A stretch of DNA of 64,000 nt from Streptomyces misionensis (GTDB lineage: Bacteria > Actinomycetota > Actinomycetes > Streptomycetales > Streptomycetaceae): the NCBI RefSeq assembly GCF_900104815.1, contig NZ_FNTD01000004.1, positions 5,827,001 through 5,891,000 of the forward strand, written 5' to 3'. The position numbers were made by a program, and so were the translations under genes. Shown one piece after another: positions 9,732-19,095 of this stretch (its first letter is position 1; every line of letters starts with the position of its first letter). A model generated the notes under the pieces. That model saw only the letters and a list, made by a program, of their open reading frames with translations. It did no database searches and was not told where the DNA came from.

Positions 9732-10337
9732 GTGCTGGTCAAGTGGATTCGCTGCACCGTGGTGGACCGCCGGGGGTTCGAGCGGGGGCAGCGGAAATGG
9801 GCGGGGCTTCTGGGTGAGCCGGGATTCCGGGGACAGGGCGGAGGATGGAGCCGGCATCGGCCGGGGGTGGCGCACGTCGTCGCCTTCTGGGAGAGCCGCG
9901 CCTTCTACGACTCCTTCATGGCCCGCTCCCACGACCGGCTGGCGGCGGCCCAGTCCGGCACGTTCAAGGACGCCCAGGTCAAGCTGTTCGAGTACCGCTT
10001 CGACGTGAAGACGGGCTTCGAGCCGCGGTTCACCGACGCCGACCTGCTCAGGCTGGCCCACTGCCGGGTCCACGAGGAGCGGGTGGAGCACTTCACGCTG
10101 ATGCAGGAGAAGGTCTGGAACCCGGCCGTCGCGGGCTCGCCCGGGATGATCCGCGGGATGTTCGGCGAGGCGCCCGGGCAGGAGTTCCTGATCCTTTCGA
10201 TGTGGCGGGCGGCGGCCGAGCACGGCAAGTACCGCACCGAACGGGTGGAACGGCTCGCGCTGCGCGCCCAGACCGAGGCGGACATCGCGGCGCTCACCGG
10301 GGACATCGTGGACATGGAGCCGTCCTGGACGGTGTGA
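9732..10337 (+). CDS. DUF4937 domain protein (YdbC-like)
   Basis: A 201-residue protein starting MLVKWIRCTV at a GTG codon. It contains WAGLLGEPGFRGQGGGWSR and HVVAFWESRAFYDSFM, features I associate with the DUF4937 / dimeric alpha-beta barrel type proteins of actinomycetes and bacilli. No catalytic residues can be assigned. It may form a small dimeric ligand-binding protein; the function is unknown. Gene start is chosen by the family-like N terminus, and no good ribosome binding site is visible. Confidence 0.7.
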   Translation: MLVKWIRCTVVDRRGFERGQRKWAGLLGEPGFRGQGGGWSRHRPGVAHVVAFWESRAFYDSFMARSHDRLAAAQSGTFKDAQVKLFEYRFDVKTGFEPRFTDADLLRLAHCRVHEERVEHFTLMQEKVWNPAVAGSPGMIRGMFGEAPGQEFLILSMWRAAAEHGKYRTERVERLALRAQTEADIAALTGDIVDMEPSWTV

Positions 10338-10477
10338 GCGAGCCGCTCCGTCTTACCGGCCTTGTCGGCCCGGGCCGGATTTCCCACCGAGCCGGTTGGA
10401 AAATCAAACTTGTGACCTACGTTGTATGGGCCCGGTCCGAGTGCCCGCCCGCGCGCCGCTCGATCTAGGGTTTTGGC

Positions 10478-11137
10478 ATGGCACGACCACGGCGCATCGT
10501 TCTTGTCCGGCACGGCGAGTCGACGGGCAACATCGACGACTCCGTGTACGAGCGGGAGCCGGACCACGCCCTGGCGCTGACCGAGCGCGGCCGGCGGCAG
10601 GCCGAGGAGACCGGCAAACGGCTCCGGGAGCTGTTCGGCCCGGAGCGCGTGAGCGTGTACGTCTCGCCGTACCGCCGTACCCACGAGACACTGCGCGCCT
10701 TCCAGCTCGACCCCGACCTCATACGCGTGCGCGAGGAACCCCGGCTGCGCGAGCAGGACTGGGGCAACTGGCAGGACCGCGACGACGTGCGGCTGCAGAA
10801 GACCTACCGCGACGCCTACGGCCACTTCTTCTTCCGGTTCCCGCAGGGCGAGTCCGGGGCCGACGTCTACGACCGGGTCGGCGGCTTCCTGGAGAGCCTC
10901 TTCCGCAGCTTCGAGGCGCCGGACCACCCGCCCAACGTGCTGCTGGTGACCCATGGGCTCGCGATGCGGCTGTTCTGCATGCGCTGGTTCCACTGGACGG
11001 TCGCCGAGTTCGAGTCGCTGTCCAATCCCGGGAACGCCGAGATGCGGATGCTGCTGCTCGGCGACGACGACAAGTACACCCTCGACCGGCCCTTCGAGCG
11101 CTGGCGCGAGCCGGTGCCGGACTGGGCCACCGGATAG
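10478..11137 (+). CDS. Histidine phosphatase family protein (phosphoglycerate mutase-like)
   Basis: A 219-residue enzyme with the catalytic RHG motif in VLVRHGESTGN at residues 8-18 and the second histidine in LLVTHGLAMRLF (about 157). It also has SPYRRTHETLRAF, the usual arginine/histidine block. Members dephosphorylate small molecules or proteins via a phosphohistidine intermediate; the substrate is not evident. A TAGGGT hexamer six bases before the ATG suggests a leaderless mRNA. The next gene starts 12 bases downstream. Confidence 0.9.
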   Translation: MARPRRIVLVRHGESTGNIDDSVYEREPDHALALTERGRRQAEETGKRLRELFGPERVSVYVSPYRRTHETLRAFQLDPDLIRVREEPRLREQDWGNWQDRDDVRLQKTYRDAYGHFFFRFPQGESGADVYDRVGGFLESLFRSFEAPDHPPNVLLVTHGLAMRLFCMRWFHWTVAEFESLSNPGNAEMRMLLLGDDDKYTLDRPFERWREPVPDWATG

Positions 11138-11149
11138 AGTGGCAGAGCC

Positions 11150-12052
11150 ATGACCGCACCTCTCTCACCCCGTGGACGCCATGAACGCGCCCTGGCGAGC
11201 CTGCGCGGACTGGCCGTCGGGGACGCCCTGGGTGCCCAGTTCTTCGTGCCCGCCCATCACGCCCTGCTGAAGCGGCGCGAGCTGCCGCCGGCGCCCTGGC
11301 GGTGGACCGACGACACCGAGATGGCCTGTTCCGTCCTCGCCGTGCTCGCCGCCCACCAGCGCGTCGACCAGGACGCCCTGGCCCGTTCCTTCGCCGATCA
11401 CCACGACCCGGACCGGGGCTACGGCGCCACGGCGAGCCGGCTGCTGGCACTCGTGCGCGCGGGCGAGGACTGGCGCGGGCCCGCCGCGGCGCTCTTCCAC
11501 GGGCGGGGCTCCTGGGGCAGCGGCGCGGCGATGCGGACCGCGCCCCTGGGTGCCTGGTACGCGGACGATCCGGAGCAGGCCACCCATCAGGCGGAGATCT
11601 CCGCCTATCCCACGCACCAGCACCGGGAGGCGGTGGTCGGTGCCATGGCGGTGGCGGCGGCCGCGGCGCTGGCCGGTGCGCCGGACGGTCCGCCCGGACC
11701 CGGGGAGCTGCTCGACGGCGTCATCGCGCTCGTGCCGAAGAGCGCGGTCGGGCAGGGGCTGCGCCGTGCCCGGGACATGCTCGACTACGGTGACGCGACC
11801 ACCGTCGCCGCCGTACTGGGGTGCGGGCGCCGCAGGACGGCCCATGACACCGTGCCCTTCGCGCTGTGGTCCGCCGCGCGGTGCCTCGGCGACTTCGAGG
11901 CGGCGTTCTGGACGACGGCCCGGGTCGGCGGCGATGTGGACACCACCTGCGCCATCGTGGGCGGAGTGCTCGCGGCGGGGAAGGCGGCGCCGCCCGCCGA
12001 GTGGACGCGGCGGACCGAGGCACTGCCCGACTGGGTGCCGCGGGAGCTGTGA
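11150..12052 (+). CDS. ADP-ribosylglycohydrolase (DraG) family protein
   Basis: A 300-residue protein with the DraG magnesium-binding motifs: GDALGAQF near residue 25, WTDDTEM near residue 48 and GGDVDTTCAIVG near residue 265. Such enzymes remove ADP-ribose from proteins or hydrolyse ADP-ribosylated small molecules. It starts 12 bases after the histidine phosphatase and may be co-transcribed with it, although a TAGAGT hexamer overlapping the end of that gene could give its own leaderless transcript. Confidence 0.9.
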   Translation: MTAPLSPRGRHERALASLRGLAVGDALGAQFFVPAHHALLKRRELPPAPWRWTDDTEMACSVLAVLAAHQRVDQDALARSFADHHDPDRGYGATASRLLALVRAGEDWRGPAAALFHGRGSWGSGAAMRTAPLGAWYADDPEQATHQAEISAYPTHQHREAVVGAMAVAAAAALAGAPDGPPGPGELLDGVIALVPKSAVGQGLRRARDMLDYGDATTVAAVLGCGRRRTAHDTVPFALWSAARCLGDFEAAFWTTARVGGDVDTTCAIVGGVLAAGKAAPPAEWTRRTEALPDWVPREL

Positions 12053-12158
12053 CGGAAGGCGGCCGGGAGGGGCCGGAGTGGGGGGTCCGGCTCGGTCGCG
12101 GCGGCCCGGGCTCCCCGGGTACGGCGGGGATCTCACCGGCTGCCGCGCGCCCGTCCTG

Positions 12159-12800
12159 TCAGACGTGGTGGGCGTGCTCCACGGTGGCGATGCCGTGCAG
12201 AAGCACCTTCAGCACCGCCTGCAACTCGTCGTCCAGCTCTCCGGGCCGCTCGTTGTGGGCGTGCTGGGACCAGCGGTACAGGGCGCCGAAGTAGACGTCG
12301 CGCAGCAGATTGCCGACGCGCTCGGGCACGAGGTCGGGGGCGAGTTCACCGGAGCGGGCGCCGGAGGCGACGATGTCGGCGAATATCTCGGCGACGTACG
12401 GTTCCTCGCTCAGCGGCCGGCCCGCCTTCACCCAGGCGGAGAGCATGGCCGCGGTGACCTCCTGCTCCTCCTCGTTGATCCGGGCCAGCACCGACATACA
12501 TCGCACCAGCTGGGCGACGGCGTGCGAACCGTGGACGTCTTCCTGTTCCAGATAGGTGAGCAATTTGGTTCGCCGCTCCTCCCCCCAGGCACTGATGACG
12601 TCTTCCTTGCGCTGGAAGTAGTTGAAGAACGTCCCCCGGGCGACATCGGCGCGTTCCGCGATCTCGTCCACCGAGGTGCGGTCGTAGCCCTGCTCGGTGA
12701 ACAGGGACAACGCGGATGAGTAGAGGCGTTCTTTGACGCGCTGTTTGTTGCGTTCGCGTCGACCGGGCGACTGCGTCCCGCCTGACGGACCAGGAGCCAT
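12159..12800 (-). CDS. TetR/AcrR family transcriptional regulator
   Basis: A 213-residue regulator. The N-terminal helix-turn-helix covers about residues 15-62 (ALSLFTEQGYDRTSVDEIAERADVA, then GTFFNYFQRKEDV). The C-terminal ligand domain is unassigned. The ATG at 12800 is six bases from GGAG; an ATG two codons upstream is the alternative. It is transcribed leftward, in the same direction as the PKS gene behind it but separated by a strong terminator. Whether it controls the PKS block is unknown; the upstream region is unusually AT-rich (near 12850-12900). Confidence 0.85.
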   Translation of the reverse strand: MAPGPSGGTQSPGRRERNKQRVKERLYSSALSLFTEQGYDRTSVDEIAERADVARGTFFNYFQRKEDVISAWGEERRTKLLTYLEQEDVHGSHAVAQLVRCMSVLARINEEEQEVTAAMLSAWVKAGRPLSEEPYVAEIFADIVASGARSGELAPDLVPERVGNLLRDVYFGALYRWSQHAHNERPGELDDELQAVLKVLLHGIATVEHAHHV

Positions 12801-12909
12801 GTTCATCTCCGCTTCACGGGGCTGACAACGCTGAGTAGCGTCTAGGCTTTGCCATTGATTTTTATACCACAGTCTAACTATGGGGGCGAGTATCATTTCC
12901 GGATAAGTA

Positions 12910-12946
12910 CCGGGGCCGTCACGCCAGTTGGACGTGACGGCCCCGG
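12910..12946 (-). terminator. Terminator of the polyketide synthase gene
   Basis: A perfect 14-base-pair stem CCGGGGCCGTCACG / CGTGACGGCCCCGG with a 9-base loop lies 19 bases beyond the stop of the leftward PKS gene and isolates it from the TetR gene. Confidence 0.88.
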
Positions 12947-12964
12947 AGCCTGCTGTCGGACGGG

Positions 12965-15900
12965 TCACACGGGCGTGGGCGCCGCCGCGAGATCTCGGAC
13001 GATCCGCTCCAGACTCTCCGCGCCCAGCAGCCGGCCCGCGGTGATCTCCACACCGCAGCCGGTCTGGAGCCGCTTGCGCAGCTGGAGTGCCATGAGCGAG
13101 TCGAGCCCGAGATCGCGCAGCGACCGGCGCGGGTCCAGATCGGCCCGGGCCATCCCGAGCACCTCGGACGCCGCCGTGAGGATCGCGTCCGCCGGGTCCA
13201 CGCGCACGGTCACCGCGTCCGGCGCGACCGCCGCCTCCGTCCCCCCGGCCACCGGCACCGCGGCCGGGGCCGGGGCCGCGGCGCGGTGGTCCGCCCGGAC
13301 CGGCGCGGCCGGCCGGGCCGGGGCCTCGCCGAGCCGCAGCGCCCGCCGGGTGGCCGGCGGCCGGATCATGGTGGCGAACCGGGACAGCAGAGGACGCGCG
13401 GGGCCGCGCCGGGGCGCGCCCAGCCGGGCCGGCAGCGCGCGCACCAGGGAGGCCGCCGGGCCGGCCGGCCGCCCCGGGCGCCGCAGGGCGATCCCCCGGA
13501 ACTCCGCCAGTACCCGCCCGTCCCCGTCGAGCACCAGCACGTCGCCGCGCGCCTGCCGGGCGTCGGACCCGGGGGCGACGACGGCCAGGCTCCACAGGTC
13601 GTCCGTCAGCTCGCCGTACAGCTGCACACTGTCGAAGCCGGTCGGCACGAAGCCCCGGTCCTCCTCGCCGCGGCGCGCCTGCGGCCAGGCCGCGACCAAC
13701 GGCAGCAGCGCCGCCTCCCACAGCCCCGGCGCCGGTTTGGCGAGCCTGATCCGGGCCACCGCCTCACCGCGCCGGTGCCACACCTGCTCCACCGCGCCGG
13801 ACGTCTCGCCGATCTCCAGCCCGTGGCTCCCGGCCAGTTCCCGGAACCCGGCGGCGGACAGGTAGGTGTGGCAGCGGGCCAGGGCGCCGTCCAGCTCGCG
13901 GGGCGCCCGGCGGCCGTCGCTGTCGTCCACCGGGGTGAGCGACGCGGTGGCGCAGAAGGTCCGCTCGGTGCTGTCCGGCCGCTCCAGTTCGACGACCGCC
14001 CGCCAGCCGTCCCCGCCCCGTTCCAGGGCGACGGCCAGCACGGCGGCCGAGGGGTCCGGGAGGAGGACCGGAGCGGGGGCGAGCCGGACGTCGCGCACCG
14101 CGTACATCGTGCCGGGCAGCTTCTCGGCGGCCGTGTCGAGCACGGCGGCGATCTGCACGGCGGGCGGCAGTACGGTCAGCCCGGCCACGCTCAGCTGCTC
14201 CGCCCACGCGGCGAAGCCCCACCGGCCCAGCTCCACCCGGCCCTCCAGGACGGTCCGCGCCGGGTGCGGGGCGGCCGAAACCTGCCGGAACTCGGTGCGC
14301 TCCCACGGGTAGTGGGGCAGCGGCACCGGCCGCACCGGATGGCCGTACCACCGCGTCCAGTCGATCCGGCCGCCCGCGGCGAAGAACCGGCCCGCCGCGC
14401 GCACCAGTTCGGCCGTCTCGTCGGTGTCGCGGCGCAGCGAGGGCACGGCGGTGCCGGGCGCGCCGTCGTGGGCCAGGGTCTCGGCGACCGAGGCGGTGAG
14501 CACCGGGTGGGGGCTGATCTCCAGGAAGACGTTCTCCACCGTGCCGGTGGCGGCCAGGTCGGAGACCACCTCCCGGAAGCGCACCGGCTCGCACAGGTTG
14601 TCCGCCCAGTAGCCGGGGTCCAGTTCCGGTCCGGCCAGCTCGGCGCGGCGGACCGTGGAGAACAGTCCGGTGGCGGCCGCGCGGGGCGCCAACCCGGCCA
14701 GTTCGGAGGCCAGTTCGGAGTGCAGCGGGCGCATCTGGGGGGAGTGCGAGGCGACGTCGACGTTCACCGGCCGGCACAGCACCCCGTCGGCCTCCAGCCG
14801 GGCCGTCAGCTCCGCGAGGGCCTCCGGGTCGCCGGCGAGCACCGTGCAGGTGGGGGAGTTCTCCGCGGCCACGCACACCGACGGGATCCGGGAGACGGCC
14901 TCGCGGGCCCGGTCCGCGGACAACTCCACGACGAGCATGGCGCCTCCGCCCGCCACGCGTCGCATCAGCCGGCTGCGTCGGCAGATCACCGCCGCCGCGT
15001 CCCGCAGCGACAGCGCCCCGCTGACACAGGCCGCCGCCACCTCTCCCATGCTGTGCCCGACGCACATCTCCGGCGCCACGCCGAGGTCCCGCCAGGCCGC
15101 CGCCAGCGCCACCTGCACCGCCCACAGCGCGGGCTGCACGATCTCCACCCCGCCGGGGAAGCGATCGGCGTCCGCGGTCAGCAACTCCTCGACCGACCAG
15201 CCGAGTTCCTCGCGGATGGCCTGGTCGCAGGCGCGCAGGGTGGTCCGGAACGCCTCGTTGGAGGCGAGCAGGTCCCGACCCATGCCGAGCCACTGCGAGC
15301 CCTGTCCGGAGAAGACGAAGACGGCGCGCCGCGGACCGCTGAACCCCGCCTCGCCGACACCGCCGTGCGGGCTCTGCTCGCCCGCCGCCAACGCCCGCAA
15401 CACGGAGGCGAGTTCGTCATGCGAGGTGCCGGTGGCCCAGAGCCGGTGCGGGCCCGCGTCACGGCGCGTCGCCGCGGTCGCGCAGATGTCCGCGAGTGCC
15501 TGGTCGCGGCCCGCGCCGCCCGGGCCGAGGTGGTCCGCGTAGGCCCCGGCCAGGCGGCGCAGGGCCGCGGCCGAGCGGGCGGAGAGCACCAGCAGGCGGG
15601 GGCCGGGGACCGCGGGCACCACGGGCTCGGCCGGCCGCCGGTCGTCGACGAACTCGCCGACCACGACGTGGGCGTTGGTGCCGGACAGCCCGAAGGAGCT
15701 GACGCCCAGCAGGGCCTGGGGACCGGCCTTGTCGAGCGGGGTGTTCTCGGTGACGACGGAGACGGCCGGCCGCTCGCCGGTGAGCAGCGGGTGCGGGTCG
15801 GTCAGGTGCAGCGAGGCGGGGATGACGCCGTGGCGGGCGATCAGCACCGCCTTGATCAGCCCGGCGATGCCGGCGGCGGCCTCGGCGTGCCCGATGTTCG

Positions 15901-16942
15901 TCTTCACCGAGCCGCAGCGCAGGGTCCGTTCACCGCCCGTCGCCTCCCCCAGCGCGCGCAGCTCCACGGTGTCGCCGGTCGGCGTCCCGGTGCCGTGCGC
16001 CTCGACGTAGTCCAGCTGGGCGGGCTCGATCCCCGCGCTGTGGCAGGCGTCGCGCAGCATCTGGGCCTGCCCGGACACCGAGGGCTTCAGCAACAGCCCG
16101 CTGCCCTGGCCGTCGTTGGTGACCGCGCTGCCGAGCAGCAGGGCGAGCACCGGATCGCCGTCGCGCAGCGCGTCGGGCAGCGGCTTGAGGACGACCGCGC
16201 CGACGCCCTCGCTGCGCACGAACCCGTCGGCCGAGGCGTCCCCGAACCGGCACCGCCCGTCCGGCGACAGCATGCCGCCCTGCGAGTAGGCGATGGAGTC
16301 CTGCGGGGACACGATGATGTTGACGCCGGCCGCGATCGCGAGGCCGCTCTCGCCGGTCAGCAGGCTCTGCCGGGCGGTGTGCACGGCGACCAGCGAGGAG
16401 GAGCACGCGGTGTCCAGCACCAGGCTCGGTCCGCGCAGGTCGAGCGCGTAGGAGACCCGGCCGGCGGTGACCGCGCGCAGCCGTCCGCCCACGGTGTCGC
16501 GGACGCCGGGCCCGTCGGCCGGCTGCCCGGATTCACCGTATTCCGCGGTAGCCTGGCCCACGAAGACGCCGGTACGGGAACCGGCCAGACTGGACGGCGC
16601 GATTCCCGCCGATTCGAGGGCCTCCCATACGACGTGCAGCAGGATGCGCTGCTGGGGGTCCATGCTTTTGGCCTCGACCGGGGATATCCCGAAGAATCCC
16701 GCATCGAAGGAGAACGCGTCGTCGAGGAAACCGCCGTCGCGGGAGACGGTCTTGCCGGGGCTGGGCGCCCGGCCGGAGTAATGGTCGTCGATGTTGAAAC
16801 GGTCCTCGGGAATCCGGGTCACGGCCTCGGAGTTGGCCATGAGGAGATCCCAGAATTCGCCGGTGCTGTTGGCGCGGGGGAAACGGCATCCCATACCGAT
16901 GACGGCAATGGGAGTGCCACCTGCGCATGAGAAGCGCTCCAC
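12965..16942 (-). CDS. Type I polyketide synthase, single module KS-AT-degenerate DH-ACP
   Basis: A 1325-residue protein. The ketosynthase (about 10-430) has Cys180 in DTACSSS, His316 in EAHGTGT and His352 in NIGHAEA, so it should be active. The acyltransferase (about 540-830) has Ser631 in GHSMGE and the specificity loop VASHS (His733), closer to methylmalonyl-type than malonyl-type (HAFH) loops. Residues about 890-1190 look like a double-hotdog dehydratase fold, but the HxxxGxxxxP motif is replaced by EQLSVAGLTVLP, so dehydration is unlikely. The carrier protein has Ser1282 in LGLDSL. No ketoreductase, enoylreductase or thioesterase is present. The GTG at 16942 is preceded by AAGGTG. It diverges from the desaturase/mutase operon and probably works with it. 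Confidence 0.92.
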   Translation of the reverse strand: MERFSCAGGTPIAVIGMGCRFPRANSTGEFWDLLMANSEAVTRIPEDRFNIDDHYSGRAPSPGKTVSRDGGFLDDAFSFDAGFFGISPVEAKSMDPQQRILLHVVWEALESAGIAPSSLAGSRTGVFVGQATAEYGESGQPADGPGVRDTVGGRLRAVTAGRVSYALDLRGPSLVLDTACSSSLVAVHTARQSLLTGESGLAIAAGVNIIVSPQDSIAYSQGGMLSPDGRCRFGDASADGFVRSEGVGAVVLKPLPDALRDGDPVLALLLGSAVTNDGQGSGLLLKPSVSGQAQMLRDACHSAGIEPAQLDYVEAHGTGTPTGDTVELRALGEATGGERTLRCGSVKTNIGHAEAAAGIAGLIKAVLIARHGVIPASLHLTDPHPLLTGERPAVSVVTENTPLDKAGPQALLGVSSFGLSGTNAHVVVGEFVDDRRPAEPVVPAVPGPRLLVLSARSAAALRRLAGAYADHLGPGGAGRDQALADICATAATRRDAGPHRLWATGTSHDELASVLRALAAGEQSPHGGVGEAGFSGPRRAVFVFSGQGSQWLGMGRDLLASNEAFRTTLRACDQAIREELGWSVEELLTADADRFPGGVEIVQPALWAVQVALAAAWRDLGVAPEMCVGHSMGEVAAACVSGALSLRDAAAVICRRSRLMRRVAGGGAMLVVELSADRAREAVSRIPSVCVAAENSPTCTVLAGDPEALAELTARLEADGVLCRPVNVDVASHSPQMRPLHSELASELAGLAPRAAATGLFSTVRRAELAGPELDPGYWADNLCEPVRFREVVSDLAATGTVENVFLEISPHPVLTASVAETLAHDGAPGTAVPSLRRDTDETAELVRAAGRFFAAGGRIDWTRWYGHPVRPVPLPHYPWERTEFRQVSAAPHPARTVLEGRVELGRWGFAAWAEQLSVAGLTVLPPAVQIAAVLDTAAEKLPGTMYAVRDVRLAPAPVLLPDPSAAVLAVALERGGDGWRAVVELERPDSTERTFCATASLTPVDDSDGRRAPRELDGALARCHTYLSAAGFRELAGSHGLEIGETSGAVEQVWHRRGEAVARIRLAKPAPGLWEAALLPLVAAWPQARRGEEDRGFVPTGFDSVQLYGELTDDLWSLAVVAPGSDARQARGDVLVLDGDGRVLAEFRGIALRRPGRPAGPAASLVRALPARLGAPRRGPARPLLSRFATMIRPPATRRALRLGEAPARPAAPVRADHRAAAPAPAAVPVAGGTEAAVAPDAVTVRVDPADAILTAASEVLGMARADLDPRRSLRDLGLDSLMALQLRKRLQTGCGVEITAGRLLGAESLERIVRDLAAAPTPV

Positions 16943-17269
16943 GTACGTTCACCTTCGATCAGAGCCGATTGAGAACAAACACGACCGCCTCGCCCGGAAG
17001 CGGACAAGGCGGGTTGAGGTGCGCGGTGCAAGTGCGATGCAAAGTTACACCCCCAACCAAGATTGACCCAGAGGCTCATAACTGCGTCTCAGACTCTGTC
17101 CCGAATCGTGAGACGGTGTGGGCCGGTTGGTAGGTGTCTGTCCGGATTTCTTCCTTCTTGACTGTGACCCAGGTCACCGAATACTTGTACTTGCGTCTTC
17201 TTATGCATGTCAGTCTACTCTTGTGTTGTCGTTCATAAATGATCACCAGGGCACGACGGGGGAGCAGTG
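16943..17269. other. Divergent promoter region between the PKS gene and the LuxR/desaturase operon
   Basis: This 327-base gap is clearly richer in A and T than the flanking genes, especially at 17060-17245, which fits two back-to-back promoters. A Crp-like palindrome lies at 17164-17177. No small gene with a ribosome binding site was seen. Confidence 0.7.
17164..17177. promoter_or_regulatory. Crp-like operator in the accessory divergent promoter
   Basis: GTGACCCAGGTCAC fits the GTG-N6-GNCAC pattern reported for streptomycete Crp and is symmetric in its outer five bases on each side. It is about 90 bases upstream of the LuxR gene and 220 from the PKS start. Binding is inferred from the sequence only. 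Confidence 0.45.
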
Positions 17270-17599
17270 ATGTCCGACGCACCGTCAAGGTCCAGAGCCG
17301 TCGCGTACGCCGACGACGGCACCGATCCCATCGACGCACTGCCGGACTGGTCCGAGGCGCTGGCCGGGGTCGTCCACCTGTCGGTGCGCGAGCGCCAGGT
17401 GTTCCTGATGCTCGGCGCCGGCCATTCCAACCGCAGCATCGCCACCCGGCTCCGGGTGACCGAACGCACCGTCAAGGCGCATGTCGCCCAAGTGCTGAGC
17501 AAACTCCGGGTTGAATCCAGGCTGCAGGCGGGTCTCGTCGCCCACGCCTACCGCGTCATGAACGAAAGTCCAATTCACAGCCCGGGCCGCACGGGATAG
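17270..17599 (+). CDS. Small LuxR/NarL-type HTH regulator
   Basis: A 109-residue protein consisting almost entirely of a LuxR C-terminal helix-turn-helix (LSVRERQVFLMLGAGHSN, then ATRLRVTERTVKAHVAQV, about residues 37-85). There is no receiver or ligand-binding domain, only a 35-residue N-terminal tail. The ATG at 17270 has GGGGGAG at 17258-17264; a GTG one codon upstream is equally possible. It sits at the head of the rightward accessory operon and is the obvious candidate for its pathway-specific activator. Confidence 0.85.
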   Translation: MSDAPSRSRAVAYADDGTDPIDALPDWSEALAGVVHLSVRERQVFLMLGAGHSNRSIATRLRVTERTVKAHVAQVLSKLRVESRLQAGLVAHAYRVMNESPIHSPGRTG

Positions 17600-17816
17600 A
17601 AAAGTCCCCGGCGCACCGCTCCGGATCGCGTCGGAGAGGCTGAGCCGTCCCCGTGGCGGCCAGGGGGTTCACCATGCCCTGCTGGCCTCCGCTTTGCCGC
17701 GGCATCGTGTGCAGCACGCCGTCGGCGAAGTTCACTTTCCCATTCCCTCGCGGAATTCCGCAGCCATTTCGTCCTGCGCTGCCTGAACGCCCACTCCCCG
17801 AACAAGGAGATGACGC

Positions 17817-19037
17817 GTGTCCCTCACCGATGTCGAGACAAGAAGCGCCCGTGCCGAGGGCGCACCCGACCCCGCCGATCCGCGGGAAACCATGCGGGCC
17901 CTGCCCGGTTTCCTCCAGTACCCGCTCACCGTCTTCACCGGCAAACCGCTGTCCGAGCAGACCGGGCTGCCGTGGACCCCGACCTTCCACCTGGCCGCGG
18001 CGGTGTTCGCGATGCTCGCCGGCACCGCCGTCGGCTCGGCCGCCTGGGCGCTCGGCGGCTGGTGGCTCCTCGCCCTGCTCCCCGGCTGGGCGCTCACCCT
18101 GCACGGCCTGCGCAACCTGCGCATGATGGTCTACCACCAGTGCTCGCACCGGAACATGTACCGGCGCCGCCGCCTGGACACCGTCATCGGACGGGCCATC
18201 TCCAGCCTGCTCGTCATCCAGAACTTCGAGCGCTACAGCCGCGAGCACGTCAGCGACCACCACGCCGCCCACCACATGACGCTGCGGGACCCCACCGTGC
18301 AGGCGTTCCTCGTCAGCCTCGAACTGAGCCCCGGGATGACGCGCCGTCAGATGTGGCGCCGGGTCGTCGGCAAGCTCCTCTCCCCGCGCTTCCACCTGGC
18401 CTTCTCCGTCTCCCGCGTGCGCTCCTTCTGGAGCACCGCCGCCCGCAGCGAGCGCGTCGCCGCGGTCGTGCTCTACACCGCCCTGGCCGCCGCCACCATC
18501 GCCACCGGCACCTGGCCGGCCCTGCTGCTCGTGTGGTTCGTGCCGCTGCTGCCGCTGTTCCAGGTCAGCAACACCCTGCGGCTGTGCGTCAAGCACACCT
18601 TCCCGGTGGCCGGCACCGAAGTCCGGCGCGGCCGCGACTACTTCGCCGGCCTCACCAACGCCATCTTCATCGGTGAACCCGCCCCCTCGGCCACGCTGCC
18701 GGCCGGCCGCCGCGCCCTCGCCTGGGTCCGCTGGGCGCTGCGCATGCTGTTCGTGCACGCCCCGACCCGCTACCTCGTGCTCACCGGCGACACCGTGGTC
18801 CACGACTACCACCACCGCTACCCCTCCAGCCGGGAGTGGGCCGACTACCTCTTCGCCCGCAAGCGCGACATCGAGGCCGGCCACAAGGGCTGGCCCGAGT
18901 ACCACGAGGTGTGGGGCCTGGTCCCCGCCATCAACTACGTCTTCGACTCCCTGGCCGTCGCGGACCCGGCCGAGTACGACATCGCCCGGCTCCCGCACGT
19001 GAGCAAGCGCGAGCTGTTCGCCGCCTTCGACGACTGA
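17817..19037 (+). CDS. Membrane fatty acid desaturase-like di-iron enzyme
   Basis: A 406-residue protein with the three histidine boxes of membrane desaturases and hydroxylases: HQCSH at residues 107-111, HVSDHHAAHH at 144-153 and HDYHH at 329-333. Hydrophobic membrane segments lie at about 58-98 and 215-250. Such enzymes use oxygen and an electron donor to desaturate or hydroxylate acyl chains or carrier-bound intermediates. AAGGAGATGACGC directly precedes the GTG start. No ferredoxin is encoded nearby. It leads the operon that encodes glutamate mutase, so its substrate is more likely a pathway intermediate than membrane lipid, but this is inference. Confidence 0.88.
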   Translation: MSLTDVETRSARAEGAPDPADPRETMRALPGFLQYPLTVFTGKPLSEQTGLPWTPTFHLAAAVFAMLAGTAVGSAAWALGGWWLLALLPGWALTLHGLRNLRMMVYHQCSHRNMYRRRRLDTVIGRAISSLLVIQNFERYSREHVSDHHAAHHMTLRDPTVQAFLVSLELSPGMTRRQMWRRVVGKLLSPRFHLAFSVSRVRSFWSTAARSERVAAVVLYTALAAATIATGTWPALLLVWFVPLLPLFQVSNTLRLCVKHTFPVAGTEVRRGRDYFAGLTNAIFIGEPAPSATLPAGRRALAWVRWALRMLFVHAPTRYLVLTGDTVVHDYHHRYPSSREWADYLFARKRDIEAGHKGWPEYHEVWGLVPAINYVFDSLAVADPAEYDIARLPHVSKRELFAAFDD

Positions 19038-19095
19038 GGCCCCGTACCGACCCGAGACCCGCACCACCCGCCATCTCCCATCCACAGGAGCCCCC

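Noticed and set aside
13286..16930. A 1214-codon open frame on the plus strand opposite the PKS gene
   Set aside because: Its translation is Arg/Gly/His-rich with no domain, typical of the antisense shadow of a high-GC gene; the minus strand encodes a full PKS.
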